From positions 38,144,992 to 38,208,991 of the forward strand of contig NC_090188.1 of the NCBI RefSeq assembly GCF_024679245.1: a stretch of 64,000 bases of DNA, written 5' to 3'. Shown piece after piece: positions 47,336 through 59,744 of the stretch. Each line of letters starts with the position of its first letter. The first letter of the stretch is position 1. The DNA is from Pseudorasbora parva. Its lineage: Eukaryota > Chordata > Actinopteri > Cypriniformes > Gobionidae. Below the pieces are notes generated by a model that worked only from the letters and a program-made list of their open reading frames with translations, did no database searches and was not told the DNA's origin. The translations under genes and the position numbers were made by a program.

Positions 47336-48524
47336 TTCTAAATAGAGTTTTTTCCAGCTACCAGAGTCACTGATTTATAGCTCCTTGAGGTGGTGCTCAA
47401 CACATGATTGAGGGAAACGTAAATATAAGTTATCTAGCCCTATGTTAAGTAATGGGGGATGGTACTTGTATGTTTCAACAATATTTGTGAAATAGACTTG
47501 CTTTAAAGTGGGTCGCGGCTTGATGACCACGGAAAACATGACTCATTGCCAGACCAGTTGAGAACCACTGAACTAGCCTATGAAAAAGAGGGTTTTAACA
47601 GGATGGTGGACCGCAGTGTGAGTAAAATAATAGATGCCACCTGAGTTCAACCACTCAAATCTACTAGAGAGATCGATGTCTGTCATGAAGTGTTTTTCAT
47701 CGCATAACACTTTCCATCAACCTTGAAGCATGTCTTCTATACTGATCATACATTCCGAAAGGCTTTGTATCAATAGATTTATATAAATCAATAAATCTTC
47801 TGGGAAATGCAGACATGTTTTCCATTCACTAAGGAAGCTCACTTCTGAGGTAACCAAATCCTCAAGTTGGCATGCATCCTTAGCATAGAAAGCGATCCTA
47901 TAATGCAATGTGAGATACTCTATCCATCATAGTTGTCATTAAAATATACTCTTCTACCTAGTGCTTGTTTGCTTTTTAATGCTTATTTTGAGTCGTTAGC
48001 TTAGCAACATGCCAACACAAACTCTGTTTTAACCAAAACCTACGAGGTTTGCAAAAAAAGCATAATGCTGTGGTACACAGGGAAAATACAAGGCAGTTTA
48101 TTTGAATGGATATCTGTGAAGGAGAAGCCACACTATGTTGAATGAACTGCTTTTGTGGGGAAACATCTGATCATTTAATGAATCGACAGCCTAACGGTTA
48201 ATCTTCAACATATTTGCCTTTAAGCATTCGATTTGTATTGATCTGTTTTTAGAGTTTATACTTTTTAATTTTGAGACGCGGATGAATCAGTGTATGGCAC
48301 TTCTTTGGTTGTCTGTGAATGGTGATTTATTGTTGCACAACTCTGACAGAAATGAAATGATGCCAAGGATATAATGTAAATGCGTATCAAGGCACACATG
48401 ATTTAAGTCAGTGTATTCCAAACAATTTTTTTTTTTTGAGAAGTAAAAAAAAAAATCCCCATGGCACACACTATATAAAATTATAACAAAAGTGCACAAA
48501 CATGCATTGCTTTAAATGGCATAA
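47336..48524. other. Unannotated DNA
   Basis: No gene or family recognised. The small frames at 47717-47908 and 48287-48499 have no domain signature. Confidence 0.35.
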
Positions 48525-49005
48525 TAAAACTAGATATTATATTAAAAGTAGTACACAAATTGAATGTGAAACTTAAATGTACCTTAAATTAACGTTTTTA
48601 AGTTTTTAGTACTCTAATCAACATAGGTATGGACAAAAACGTACGAAAAATAAAATGTACGTTTATTATTAGTTAAACTATAATCTGAGCATTAAGACTA
48701 GACATGTATCAAAGGTCACAGATGTTTTTCAAAGAACTTGTTCATGTCTCTTACGCCTAAGCCTAAAAATTCAGAATAAGCAGTGATTTCTCTAATCTTA
48801 AGAATATAAATCAAGGGAGTTTGTACACCGGCAGTTTAATTCAGAGCAGGACACAGTTGGTGTGAAAGCTGTGATGCGGACCTGAGAGCGCACCAGAACC
48901 ACACCATACCTGGAGGAGGTCCTTATTCCACGAGTAGGAATAAAGTGTGGCCCCTTTAAGAGATGAACTGTTGAACTGCCGGTATTTTGTGTGTGCCGAA
49001 CTCTC
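48525..49005 (+). mobile_element. Second copy of the 37369-type hAT body
   Basis: Colinear with 37450-37930, sharing CTCTAATCAACATAGGTATG, AAGACTAGACAT, GGCAGTTTAATTCAGA and CCATACCTGGAGGAGGTCC. It lacks recognisable termini, so it is a fragment. Confidence 0.6.
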
Positions 49006-49225
49006 CTAATAATAACTCCATGTCCGTTTTAACCTTACAGATTTCCTGTCACATATTGTAACACCTTATTTTGCATGAATAAAAATGAACTACATTTTTA
49101 GTCCATTCCATACATAAGTTGTAGAAAATATATTTCTGAAATTTAAAATGTAAAAATGTATGTTCAATTTTATTTTAAAAGAGGGTGGATGGTTACAGGA
49201 TGGTGTATTGGTGTCTGACTGTGTA

Positions 49226-50937
49226 TTTTATCTTATAGTATGGGGGGAGAGGACGCTGGCGTTGTCTGTTCGCCGCTTCTCCACCCACAAATCATGTTAA
49301 TGTACTATTAGATTTAGATTTAGATTTTATTTCCTTATGTTTGTGACTAGTCTAACAGTCAGAGCTACAATTGGGGCTGTTGCTGATTGCTGGCAGCCAC
49401 TGAGAGGACGTTGTTCGTCGTTTCGCCGTTTTCCACCGCTTCTCTAATGCTTATGTTTGAATTGCTGCGGTTGATTCTGGTTTGGAGGACATTTGATGTT
49501 TCTCGCCCCGACTGCTCACTGGTGGTCTCCCTTGGGCTTAAGCTGCATGGTGGCTGAAGTTTGCACCGGGCTAGCGTCATCTGGGCCATCGTAATCGGCG
49601 TCCGGCATGATGTTGAGATGTTCCGTCCTGCATTGCGGCCGTTGAGCGGCTTGGACTTCTGCGCCGACCCCGTTGTGTCCACAGAAGTGCCCGGAAAAAT
49701 GTTCTGCCTCCTGCATGGTGCTGCGGCGATCCCCATCGTTTGAATCGTCATGAAGACCCATCATCTGGTCTTCAGCTGTCGTGCCTTGACGATGTCATCA
49801 GGACACTGCCGCTGGGAGAAATTTAAAACATGGAGTGGACCACAGTGTGCTGCGGAGCTAACAGAGACTTCCACCATCAGCTCTGTTTCTGTTCACCATC
49901 AGCTCTGTTTTCTGTTCACCATCAGCTCTGTTTCTGTTCACCATCAGCTCTGTTTCTGTTTACCATCAGCTCTGTTTCTGTTCACCATCAGCTCTGTTTC
50001 TGTTCACCATCAGCTCTGTTTTCTGTTCACCATCAGCTCTGTTTCTGTTCACCATCAGCTCTGTTTTCTGTTCACCATCAGCTCTGTTTCTGTTCACCAT
50101 CAGCTCTGTTTCTGTTTACCATCAGCTCTGTTTCTGTTTACCATCAGCTCTGTTTCTGTTCACCATCAGCTCTGTTTTCTGTTCACCATCAGCTCTGTTT
50201 CTGTTCACCATCAGCTCTGTTTCTGTTCACCATCAGCTCTGTTTCTGTTCACCATCAGCTCTGTTTTCTGTTCACCATCAGCTCTGTTTCTGTTCACCAT
50301 CAGCTCTGTTTCTGTTCACCATCAGCTCTGTTTCTGTTCACCATCAGCTCTGTTTTCTGTTCACCATCAGCTCTGTTTCTGTTCACCATCAGCTCTGTTT
50401 CTGTTCACCATCAGCTCTGTTTCTGTTCACCATCAGCTCTGTTTCTGTTCACCATCAGCTCTGTTTCTGTTCACCATCAGCTCTGTTTCTGTTCACCATC
50501 AGCTCTGTTTCTGTTCAACATCGGCTCTGTTTTCTGTTCACCATCAGCTCTGTTTTCTGTTCACCATCAGCTCTGTTTCTGTTCACCATCAGCTCTGTTT
50601 CTGTTCACCATCAGCTCTGTTTTCTGTTCACCATCAGCTCTGTTTCTGTTCACCATCAGCTCTGTTTTCTGTTCACCATCAGCTCTGTTTCTGTTCACCA
50701 TCAGCTCTGTTTCTGTTCACCATCAGCTCTGTTTTCTGTTCACCATCAGCTCTGTTTCTGTTCACCATCAGCTCTGTTTCTGTTCTGTTTTTTGTGTTGG
50801 TTGATTGTTTGTAGTATTCTATATTTTTACTTGTTATTCTTTTTTTTTTGTTATTCTCCCCCCCCCCCTTGTTGCACTTTGAGATTCTTCGGAATGACAA
50901 GTGCATTATAAATAAAATCTATTGTTATTATTATTTT
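49226..50937 (+). mobile_element. Retroelement-like composite with VNTR and LINE-type tail
   Basis: A GC-richer 5' part (~49230-49870) precedes a 22/23-bp tandem array (49873-50785). A 3' segment follows: C-run, GTTGCACTTTGAGATTCTTC, AATAAAATC, then ATT triplets. That tail is the hallmark of fish L2/CR1-type retroelements and their SINEs. No reverse transcriptase frame is present, so it would be non-autonomous or internally deleted. The left boundary is approximate; the minus-strand 128-codon frame at 49365-49751 has no recognised domain. Confidence 0.5.
49873..50785 (+). repeat. VNTR, about 40 copies of a 22/23-bp unit
   Basis: The unit is CACCATCAGCTCTGTTTCTG plus TT; a 23-bp variant has one extra T (TGTTTTCTG). 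A few copies carry GTTTACC or AACATCGGC. Because the unit lacks stops, frames of 354 and 324 codons remain open, giving a false Ser/Val/Cys-rich repeat protein. Confidence 0.97.
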
Positions 50938-52317
50938 ATAGTGTATTACTGTATATTTCAATTGATTATAATGGTAAAATTCCAATGTTTCTGATCTACC
51001 TAAATCTGCTCTTTACTAAATAAATACCATAATGATAACGGCAGTAAAACCACATGATGAGTTCCATAAAGCATGGCCAATAATCAATCCTCCTTTTTCT
51101 CTCAGCTCTAGTATTTAGTGGAGGAATCGCATGGATTTAGTTTTCTTATGGGGGAAGAATCTTTTCAAAATTCTTCTTTCTTGATTCAATTCCTCTTCAC
51201 ACAAAAAGGGATGTGATAGTGTAAATAATGTTAATTTGTTGTTTTTAATTAACTTTGACTTAAGGCAAGTCATTCAGTTGATTGGACCGCAAATATTGAC
51301 TTTTTTTGTCTTATGTTCACCATTGTTCTTTGGATGTTTAAATGAATGTAAATGAAGCTAACAACTGAAAATCTGTGGAGAAATGGGCTTGTAGCTTGAA
51401 GAGAGCTGCAGTGGGTGAGCTAGAATGGACCTTTCATTAGATGTGGTCTCTCTTCAGCTTTGCTTCATGTACCTCGGTGTCTCCAGCTACCGTATTCTGT
51501 AGTTTTTCCCCAAACTCTTTTAACAAACCATACTGCAGCTGTCTTGTTCCTGACTGCCAGTGCGTCAACCTGGAAAGCAGTTTATTTGTTTTCTGTGTAC
51601 TCCACGTCTTCTATTTCTCGTTCTTTTTCATCACACTCTTTCTTTCTACCTTCATTCTCTCAGAATAATAATTCTCAATATGTCCGTGCCTTGCTTAGAG
51701 CTCACTCTTTCTAATTAAACTAGTAGGCTAATGCCGTGTGGCTCGTCCCGCGTTGGCTCTCACTGCTCGCAGTGTCTTTGAGATGCAGACTGTGGGAACA
51801 TCTGTTGAGGAGCTCCTGGAAACCGATTGTGTCTGCCTCGTCGTTTCTCCTTGGAAGAGCCCAGCGGTGCAGAGAGACAGACGAAGAGGGAAAGCGCTGA
51901 GGCTTGTAAGTTAGGCAGGCTAATATAAGAGAGATGTGACTTCACACATGCATGGGAGTCTCCATCTGTTGTGCTTCTTGGCTCGTCTCTGCACTTCACG
52001 CAGTTATTTCGGCATCGCTATGTTACTCTAGCGAGGCAGTACGGTTCATCCTCGCTCGCGTTCCCCCTGGATGGATATCGGCGCACGTTCCCCTGCTCTG
52101 CTCTGGACTCCCTGGAATTGGCCTGAACAAAAGCCATACTGTAATGAGGACTCTATCAGGCTTAAACAGGACTCGAGACTCAACACTTAAAAATGTTAAT
52201 CCAATCCATTTGGGTTAACCTAATCCTGGGTTATTTTGTTTCTTGTTTCATTCTTGTCCATACGGCATGAATTATTTTACTCTATACTTTTTGGGTTGGC
52301 TAGAATTAGAGATTGCA
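50938..52317. other. Unannotated DNA
   Basis: No exon, RNA gene or terminal repeat recognised. 51440-51715 is pyrimidine-rich. Confidence 0.35.
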
Positions 52318-52871
52318 CCAATTGCAATTTCACACCACACAGACAAACGCCAACAAACAAGTTTGTCTGAGTTTGCTGGATCAGTGTGTTAGCCCTGTTG
52401 GAGTCTGTTGCCATTGGTTGGGAGTTTTTCATCCGTCTGAACATGTTAATTCGGCATTTGTTGGGTCATGAGGTGTCTGAGCAGTGTGGTATGATTTTCA
52501 AAAATGACAACAAATATAATCTGTCCTGGACACATGTAAAATCTGACTGAGAGCAGAGCCATATTGAAAAGCGCATGTCCAGTAAATTTTGTGCTAGTGA
52601 AAAAAATCTGCCTTTAAGCGAGGAGGATTCATTACATGAATGTAATCTCGCGTTACAATAATGCGCTTCTTAAACAGCCTCAAATGAACTACAAAACGAG
52701 AAGAAAGTCATGTCTGAAAGCTGCAATCATTATACACACCATCTCATGCTTTTCCGTGGGTGCTTGAGTTTATCGGTGTCTGTTGGGGCAGTGTGAACAT
52801 GACATTTTATAACATTCTAAAATTCGACGGCCATTTTGTTTTTCGCCGTTTGTCTGTGCAGTCTGAATTGG
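52318..52871. mobile_element. Miniature TIR element, CCAATT...CACAGACAAACG ends
   Basis: The left end has CCAATTGCAATTTC, then CCACACAGACAAACGCC. The right end in complement has CCAATTCAGACTG, then CACAGACAAACGGCG. The target duplication is unclear. Interior non-coding. Confidence 0.6.
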
Positions 52872-53690
52872 CCTCAAGCTTGACCTGCCAATACAATTTT
52901 TTTTGCAGATTCCAATTTTCTTTCTAAGAGCTATAATTGACAGTATATACAAACTTTTATTTTCATAAAAAAAACTAAAGTAAAAAGTCGGTAATTAAAG
53001 AAAAACAAATTGCAAACAAAAGCACAAATAAATGAAATGAATAAAGAGAGATTAATGCTTACAATTAAATTTACACAATTTATTCAGTCAAGAGCAGAGA
53101 GTGATTTTCTTTCTTTTTTAATTCATTGATTAAATGACAGACAGCAGCAGGAATATTAGACTGCTGTCACTTTATGAGTTCATGCACGGATCCAATATAC
53201 TGTTACACAACATGGGTCATTTTCTCAACTATTTACGTTCCAAAATTGACTGTTTTACTGATTACTCGCCAAGACTGACATTTTGACATTAGTTTGAGTG
53301 TATTTGACTGGTTAAGCCACTCATTCTGGTACTTTTGACTGTTTGAGCGAGGCGGCCTAATGTGTGTGAGTGCAAAACCTTGGGGAATAAGTTAATTGAT
53401 GCACTTTGCAAGCACATTCAACCAGAGCGAATGAGACAAGTGAGTGAGAGGAGGCCGGTGTCATGTTTTTATTTATTTTTATTATTAAATATTAAACAAA
53501 ATATTATATTAATATCTGTTACCAGCTATAACATGACAATAATTGTCAATTTTTTCAAAATGATTGACATTAGAATATCAGTGCAGTGCATCTCGATTCA
53601 TAATCCCCCTATATTGAGGGGTATGATCATATATTATGCTCATATATTGGAACTATATTATTTTGTTCTGTTGGTTAAGATATTGTAATG
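52872..53690. other. Unannotated AT-rich DNA
   Basis: No feature recognised. Confidence 0.35.
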
Positions 53691-53968
53691 TTATTGGTCA
53701 CACTTTATATTAGGTGGCCTTAACTACTATGTACTAACATGAAATATCTCCAAGACTACTGTGTAACTACCTGTTGCTCTAGAAAATTCCCACATTTACC
53801 GCTAATGCATTTGAATTAAGGTCAGGTTTAGTTTTTAGGATTATAGAGGAGGTTGGGTTATGTTTAGGGATGTAACTACAAATGTCAGTTAAATGCAAGT
53901 ACTTTAAATGTAATTACAATACACCAACATATATGTATATATTAAGTATATCAAATGGTTACTTTACA
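53691..53968 (+). repeat. Dispersed repeat interrupted by the TTAA element
   Basis: Starts GGTCACACTTTATATTAGGT and GGCCTTAACTACTATGTAC, a very common fish repeat head. It appears to resume after 55532 (GTGGCCTTAATGTAGTTATG) on the far side of the inserted TTAA element. Confidence 0.5.
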
Positions 53969-55532
53969 TTAAACGTGCAGTATGCAACTTTTGGCCACTA
54001 GGGGTCACTCATTCAAAATAATAACAACAGACGTACTTTGATGACGTCGGGAAAGTGCGTGGGCTCATGGGAGTTGTTGTCATTGTCACTGTCAACCAGC
54101 GAATCTGGCATCTCCAGCAGAAAACATGTTCACTGACAAGGTAATTGTTATATTACATCTCTATTATTGTTAAGTTTAGTTACGGCTTTTCACTTTATAT
54201 AATGTCAATCTAATGAAATAGCAGCGAGCTACCGTTACTTAACAAACTTATCAGTAACGTTAGCTAATGTGTGAGACAGAATGTTGTGCGGGCGGTCGCT
54301 ATGTCAACATACCTATAAGTTGGTAGGCTATGTTGACATATTAACCGCGCATCATAATTTGAGTTACTCAAATTATAGATATGTTGACATGGCATCCGCG
54401 ATTGTCGAACATTCTGTATATCAACTGTTCAATAAGGAAATAAATTTCAATTTAGTTTATCATTACCAACATAAAACATAGTAAATGAGAGAACCAGCAC
54501 CAGCAATACGTTGTTCATTGGAACACGCGCTGTGTCGCTCCCCACGTTCATCAATCATTCTAATAAACATTTATTTTGGAAATCAGATATATGAATAAGT
54601 AGATCATTATTAAATCGATATTATATGTAGCTAGTATTAACATATGATAAAAGTGACGGTCACCTTATATTAATTGACCAAGATAGTGGCATATTACCTT
54701 ATGAAGCTAACGTTACTTTCTCCAGCTACATATAAAACCAATAATAGCTAGTCCATCTGCGTTTTACACATGACATCATCGTGTCACCAAATATACGGAT
54801 AGAAATATACTTTTGAATCAGTTTTAAAAAGTCTCAGTTTCAGTCTCCAAAAACACAGAATTCGCCTGTTTGAAAAGCCGATGCAATACAAAATGTAACG
54901 TTATACGTATTCAGCTAAACGCGTCTCAATGTGGTCAAGATCGCTATGCAATATGCAAACATACAGCATGTTATGATTATATGATTATTATGTTAGCTGA
55001 ATGGTTACTTAAATTACCTGTTTATTAAAACGAAAGCGAGATCAGCATATCTCTCTGCAGTCCGAGCTTGTCACGAAGATTTCGCCATCTTTCAAAGGCT
55101 TCTCCAAGGTTTACACGTCTCTTGCTTCTTCTACTGTCCCAAAATCTTCTCGGGTCATTTTTTTTTCACCCGTACGTTTGCGCTTTGTTGAGCTGGCAAA
55201 ACGTACAGGCAAAGAGTAGTCATGATCCATTATCATACAGACTTTTTTATACGGGTGTTCCCCTTATACTGTCAGTGTTCCTCTTTGAGTTTGGCGGTTC
55301 CGCCGAGTTCCGCAGGAAGCAAGACGCAAACGTGGATATGACGTGAAAGACGGGCGACATAACAGAAATAAAGACACGGTCCGTGTCTTCGAATTAAAAT
55401 ATTAATTTCTCTGGATTTAGAAGTTAATTGGAACTGTCGGGATAATGTAAACACACAACTCTAAAAAATATATAACATAGATATAGTGATCTTTTATTTT
55501 TAATGCTGAAACATTACATATTGTGCCTTTAA
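53969..55532. mobile_element. TTAA-target MITE, 1.56 kb
   Basis: TTAA at 53969-53972 and 55529-55532. Inner termini ACGTGCAGTATG and, in complement, AGGCACAATATG are partial matches. A CTCF-like site (CCACTAGGGGTCAC, 13/14) lies at 53995-54008. A smaller foldback sits within it at 54270-54420. The 92-codon frame at 55068-55346 is unsupported. Confidence 0.7.
54270..54420. repeat. Foldback inside the TTAA element
   Basis: ATGTCAACAT (54301-54310) pairs with later ATGTTGACAT copies (54330-54339 and 54380-54389). The outer arms share ACAGAATGTT in inverted form. A perfect palindrome AATTTGAGTTACTCAAATT lies at 54356-54374. Confidence 0.6.
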
Positions 55533-57054
55533 GTGGCCTTAATGTAGTTATGAAATATTGAAATTCCCCTAACCTAAAGTCAGAACCTTCCAGGGTTGAG
55601 CGCGTTGTGGTTTGTGTGTGGTCACGTTATCGATTCGTGGAGGAGAAAGGTGAGTTGTGGTCATTTGAACGCACCGAATGATATTTGATCGAAGAACACA
55701 CCATTTCACGGCATTATGCTCAATCTCTCATTAGCATAATTTGGAAAGTCAGTGGTCTGGTATCGAAACTGACATTTATAGTGTATCAGCAGACCGCAAA
55801 ATATTGCAAAGATTAACTCTGATGACGGGCACGCTGGCATGTAGACCGGTTAATCAGGCGGCGTTTGGAGGTAGGATGTCAACTGTTGTTATAGTCAAAT
55901 GTCTCTGACATCCACATATTTCAATTCCATATTAATTTATTGGCCTACTTAGCCTTTTCATATCTGCAGAGCTTTAAAGTCACTCATGTAATTACAGGTG
56001 GGCTATGTTAATTAGACAAGTTCTGACTCTGACATTTAAGAGCTCGATATTTTTCCTGTTGTAACTACAGACAGAGCGCTTTCGCTTCATAATGGATTAC
56101 TCATGATTCTTTCAAACAGAACAGACTCATTTCCACCTGGCTCTTTTTTTATTTTATTTTTTTACATGGGGTAACTAAATCAAGGAGAGCTAGTCAATGT
56201 GTTTGGTGTGTCAACTAGAAACAAAGGTATCATTTTACTATGGGGAACACATATTCACTATTAACTATGACTTTTGCTTTAAACTCCTAATTTACTGCTA
56301 ATTAATAGTTAAATCCTTGGTGAATGTTTATGATTTGTGGACTGAATGTTAGTGTTTCTCCTGGTCTCCACATCAACTCAGTTTGATCTGATATCTGTGG
56401 CTTCCACTAGATCTCGGTGTGGTAATGATGTCGCGTGATGGAGATCGGCTGTGAATGCGCTCGCACTGCTGTCTGTTATCGCTCCGTAATGATCAGTGGT
56501 ACATGCAGGTCGAACGAGTAGCTTTTGTTTCCTGTTTGATGTTTCTCAATGTAACAGAAATGGCAGCTCTTATCAATTGAGCACCAGTGCGACCTCTAAC
56601 CAAGTTTAGCCGCACCAGCAGGTAAAAGTAGCAATGAAAAAAATCTAAATATATGATTGTAAATCGTTAGATTATCAGTTATTTTATCTACATATATCCT
56701 TGTTTCAATTTCCTTGTGTAGTTATAACCTAAAAAACAACTACAACCAACTCTAATTCTCTCTCTCTCTCTTTCCCTCTCCCCCTCCCTCCCTTCATATT
56801 TACCCATAATTTTCTCCCCTGAGAATAATATGAATAACAAAAAGCTCACTTTGAGATGTGGAATGTCAGTATAAGTTAAGGAGCTGGTGAGCAATGAATA
56901 ACTTTCACCGTTTATAAAGTCTCAGCTCTTGACTTGAATGTCACTTGAGGCTCATGGAGCCAGGGTTAGTGTCGAGGATGTCAAATTGAAGACGTTACAA
57001 CAAACGCACTCGGTTTTTCGTATGTCAATTTAAACACAAGGCTGTATCAGCTCA
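55533..57054. other. Unannotated DNA
   Basis: Apart from the resumption of the 53691 repeat at its left edge and a CT/CCCT-rich tract (56755-56795), nothing was recognised. Confidence 0.35.
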
Positions 57055-57062
57055 CTGATTTA

Positions 57063-57538
57063 TAGGGCTGCTCGCAAATAGTCGACTAAACGACCGAAGT
57101 TGTTTTAATTAAGCAGTTTGTTGCAAAAATAAAACCTCTAGAGAAACTAGCGAAGTCACACAGTCGGCGGTCCAACACGGCCGGTCCATGTGGTAATTAT
57201 GTCGGGCAGGAAATCAAATTGTTCTCCTTTAATTTATCGACATCAATTATGGCTTATCATTTGAAACGTGAGTAGCCACTTTACATGGCCGCTTGCTCTA
57301 ACGTTAATGTTAACCTAGATAATTATTAGGCGCTTATATAAGTGTTCATGAGTAGTGTGGAAGATAAATACTGGGCTTGCCTTATGACATGTTCAACGTT
57401 ATATGCATACAATATTGCAGAGATGAGAGTTAGTATATATTTAACCAGTTAGATTAATATAAACGTGCAACTAGTCCACTAATGGCATAAAAGAACAGCT
57501 ACTAGTCAATTAGAAAACCTTTGGTCGGGGCAGCCCTG
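57063..57538 (+). mobile_element. Short hAT MITE
   Basis: Ends TAGGGCTGCTCG and, in complement, CAGGGCTGCCCCG. Flanking octamers CTGATTTA (57055-57062) and CTCATTTA (57539-57546) match 7/8. Sub-terminal AGTCGACTAA and GACTAGTAGC words are consistent with hAT. Confidence 0.82.
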
Positions 57539-57546
57539 CTCATTTA

Positions 57547-58107
57547 GTACGTTACTTTTCCTTGCTGGTTTCTTCTCTTTCCTTACTCGTGTGTTTTTCT
57601 AGTCTCTGGATCTGAATCCATGTCTTTGTTTCCGATGGTTCCCGTCCTCTGCTTTGTTTCCTGAGGCATGTATAAAGACAGCACATACAACAGCAGATTG
57701 GTCTGGAGCTGATGAAAAAAGATTTTTCTTTTCTTATTGGCTCCATGTCTCTCAGCTATTTATGATGTCTTCCCCTGCTGTGTAATTGCACGGCCCACTC
57801 ATGAGCCCTGCTGGGTCGAATAGGAGAGAACTGTCAGAGGTGCAATGCAAACATCCTTTGAAATGAGTCTGTGAAAACAGAGGTATGGTTAAAACAGGGA
57901 ATGCCTGTTGCCAGTCAACTGACTGTGATGGAGGTTGAGTGTATGTGCGTGTGTGTGTGTGTAGACTTTGGGACCTGTTTACAATTGGATCACTAGTAGA
58001 TGAGGGAGACACAACTGTCTTTTTTGTCGGTTTTTAACTGTCCTGATTTCTTCAAGGGGAGGGTCAATGGGCGGGCAAATGGATGGGCTTTTTCAGATAT
58101 TTTAATC
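57547..58107. other. Unannotated DNA
   Basis: Short (GT)n near 57945. No exon or family signature seen. Confidence 0.35.
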
Positions 58108-58510
58108 TATTGAATGAAAAAAGCTTACGCAAATAACATACGAAGCCAAAGCGTCTCATTCGACTCCAGGTGGCTGGGCTCCATTATAATGTAATGGGAC
58201 ATAGAAATGGGACATTATTTCCAAAGATGGTTTCAGTCATTTTAGGTAGTTTTATTATCCTGCTGATGTTAGCTGAAGTGTTTGTTTTTTAAATAAGTTT
58301 GGTTTTAGTTATTTACTTTATGCTGTTAAAATGGGGATGTAATGATTGACAGCTGAGATTGACAGCTTCTCTGAGCAAAGTCATCACTAAGGCACCAAAA
58401 GACTATTTCCGGGAACCTCTGGAGGAGATGACAGTAAAGTTCAGGGGTTGTGATTTATTGGTTGGGAGCAGTCTATGAGCGGGAGTGTGGGCGGGGCCTT
58501 GATATCAAGA
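58108..58510. repeat. Dispersed repeat, related to 15860-16130
   Basis: Contains CCATTATAATGTAATGGGAC and shares ATGATTGACAGC..CTTCTCTGAG..CACTAAGGCACC with the earlier locus in the same orientation. Confidence 0.5.
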
Positions 58511-58519
58511 CTCGAGACT

Positions 58520-59545
58520 CTAAGGCCCCATTTACACTGCATGGTTCAAGTGACCCAATTCCGATTATTTTTCCCTCTCATGTGGCACAGTTTGGGAATG
58601 ACATGTGAACGTGTAAGCAGGAAAAAAAACACATGAATTCCGATATCCTCAGATCAGATTCAGACCTCACTCATATGTGGTAATAGCCTGACAAGCCAGA
58701 CCCACATCAAGATGTTTGGTCTGGAAACTCACCATTGACGGCTCAATCCGAGGGGCGGGATAAACGGTTGTCTTTCAAACTCCCTCTGCACGCGATAGGA
58801 TAGCGCTACAACCAACCAGAGCAACGACGGTGAAACAGAGCTTGTTGATAGATTAAACATTCGCCGTATCCGGTCGGCTAAACTCCGAACACATCTTCCC
58901 TTTTTAAGAATGACTTCAGTGCCGTTCTTTGTTCTTTTCTCAGAGAAAAGCTGAACTCCAAGTCTTCCAGAGTCGCGTTCAAAGCTTGGCGTTTGGCGTT
59001 TACAGCTCGGAAGGGTATTGAGCATTGCTAGATGGCACTTGCGGGCAGATTAGATTTGCTGCCGCTGGGGTGCGTCTACATTTCTAGGCTAACGTGGTAA
59101 TAAATCAGATATGAATCGTATGCGTGCATTTGCGTCTGCCATGTAAGCGGTCAAATCGGATATTCCCCAGTAAATGCGAGTTGTGCGTCATTGAAAAAGT
59201 GACAGAGGCAAATGACCTCAACCCAGGTGGACACAAACTGCGATCAAGGGATCTACTCTTTTTTTTCCTCCACCTTACAAGAGCAATGTTTTGCTGACCT
59301 TTAAAGATGTGTGGGAAAGTGCGGAAAGCTAAACATGGAATAAACATTTTGTCTGTGTCCATTGCACATCACGCCGTTTTACTTTCTTTTCCGGTTCAGA
59401 ACGTCTTGGGCTGTTTTGCACTGCCTGTGTAGTGTAAATGCAAATATCAGCTATGGGTCGCTTTCAAACGATGATGTAACCGGGCTGTTAAAAATAAAAT
59501 CGGATCTAGTCACCAAATCGGAATTGTGCATCAAGACCGCCAGCA
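58520..59545. mobile_element. AGGCCCCATTTACACTG repeat, split by an insertion
   Basis: The left edge AAGGCCCCATTTACACTGCA and sub-terminal CCAATTCCGATT words are typical of a widespread fish DNA transposon. Matching words recur to the right (AATCGGATCTAGTCACC, AAATCGGAATTG). It is interrupted by the element at 58684-59091. The right end is approximate. Confidence 0.5.
58684..59091 (+). mobile_element. TAGCCTGACAAGCC transposon, complete copy
   Basis: Ends TAGCCTGACAAGCC and, in complement, TAGCCTAGAAATG. GTGGTAATA occurs at both edges (58677-58685, 59094-59102), consistent with a duplicated target. A truncated inverted copy lies at 9744-9990. Non-coding. Confidence 0.75.
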
Positions 59546-59744
59546 CCATATTTACACACTGGCGGCTTCACTTACTTCAATGGAAAAGAGTGAAGTTGTG
59601 TCGTCCATCTTTCTTTGCAGTCTATGGTCTGGAAACAACGGAAAAAAATACGGAGAATAGCATTTTTTTTTAAATATCTGAGTGTGCAGTGTATCAAAAG
59701 AAAGAACAAACCCTCTAGTTTTATTCTAGCTTCAGGCATTTTTT
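59546..59744. repeat. Repeat fragments
   Basis: From 59697 the sequence matches part of the 39016 element (CCTCTAGTTTTATTCTAGCT). The preceding part is an unassigned repeat-like stretch. Confidence 0.4.

Noticed and set aside
49873..50785. Possible CRISPR-like array
   Set aside because: The 22/23-bp units are directly adjacent with no variable spacers, and the context is a vertebrate genome.
49750..50814. 354-codon and overlapping 324-codon frames of repeated Ser/Val/Cys/Phe peptide
   Set aside because: They are translations of a stop-free 22/23-bp VNTR; two overlapping frames are open over the same DNA, which fits the repeat rather than a protein.
51441..51714. Overlapping Phe/Ser-rich frames of 75 and 84 codons
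   Set aside because: Pyrimidine-rich DNA gives such frames by composition; no start context, splice sites or domain support.
55068..55346. 92-codon frame with a hydrophobic stretch
   Set aside because: Located inside a TTAA element, without homologous signature or splice context; probably chance.
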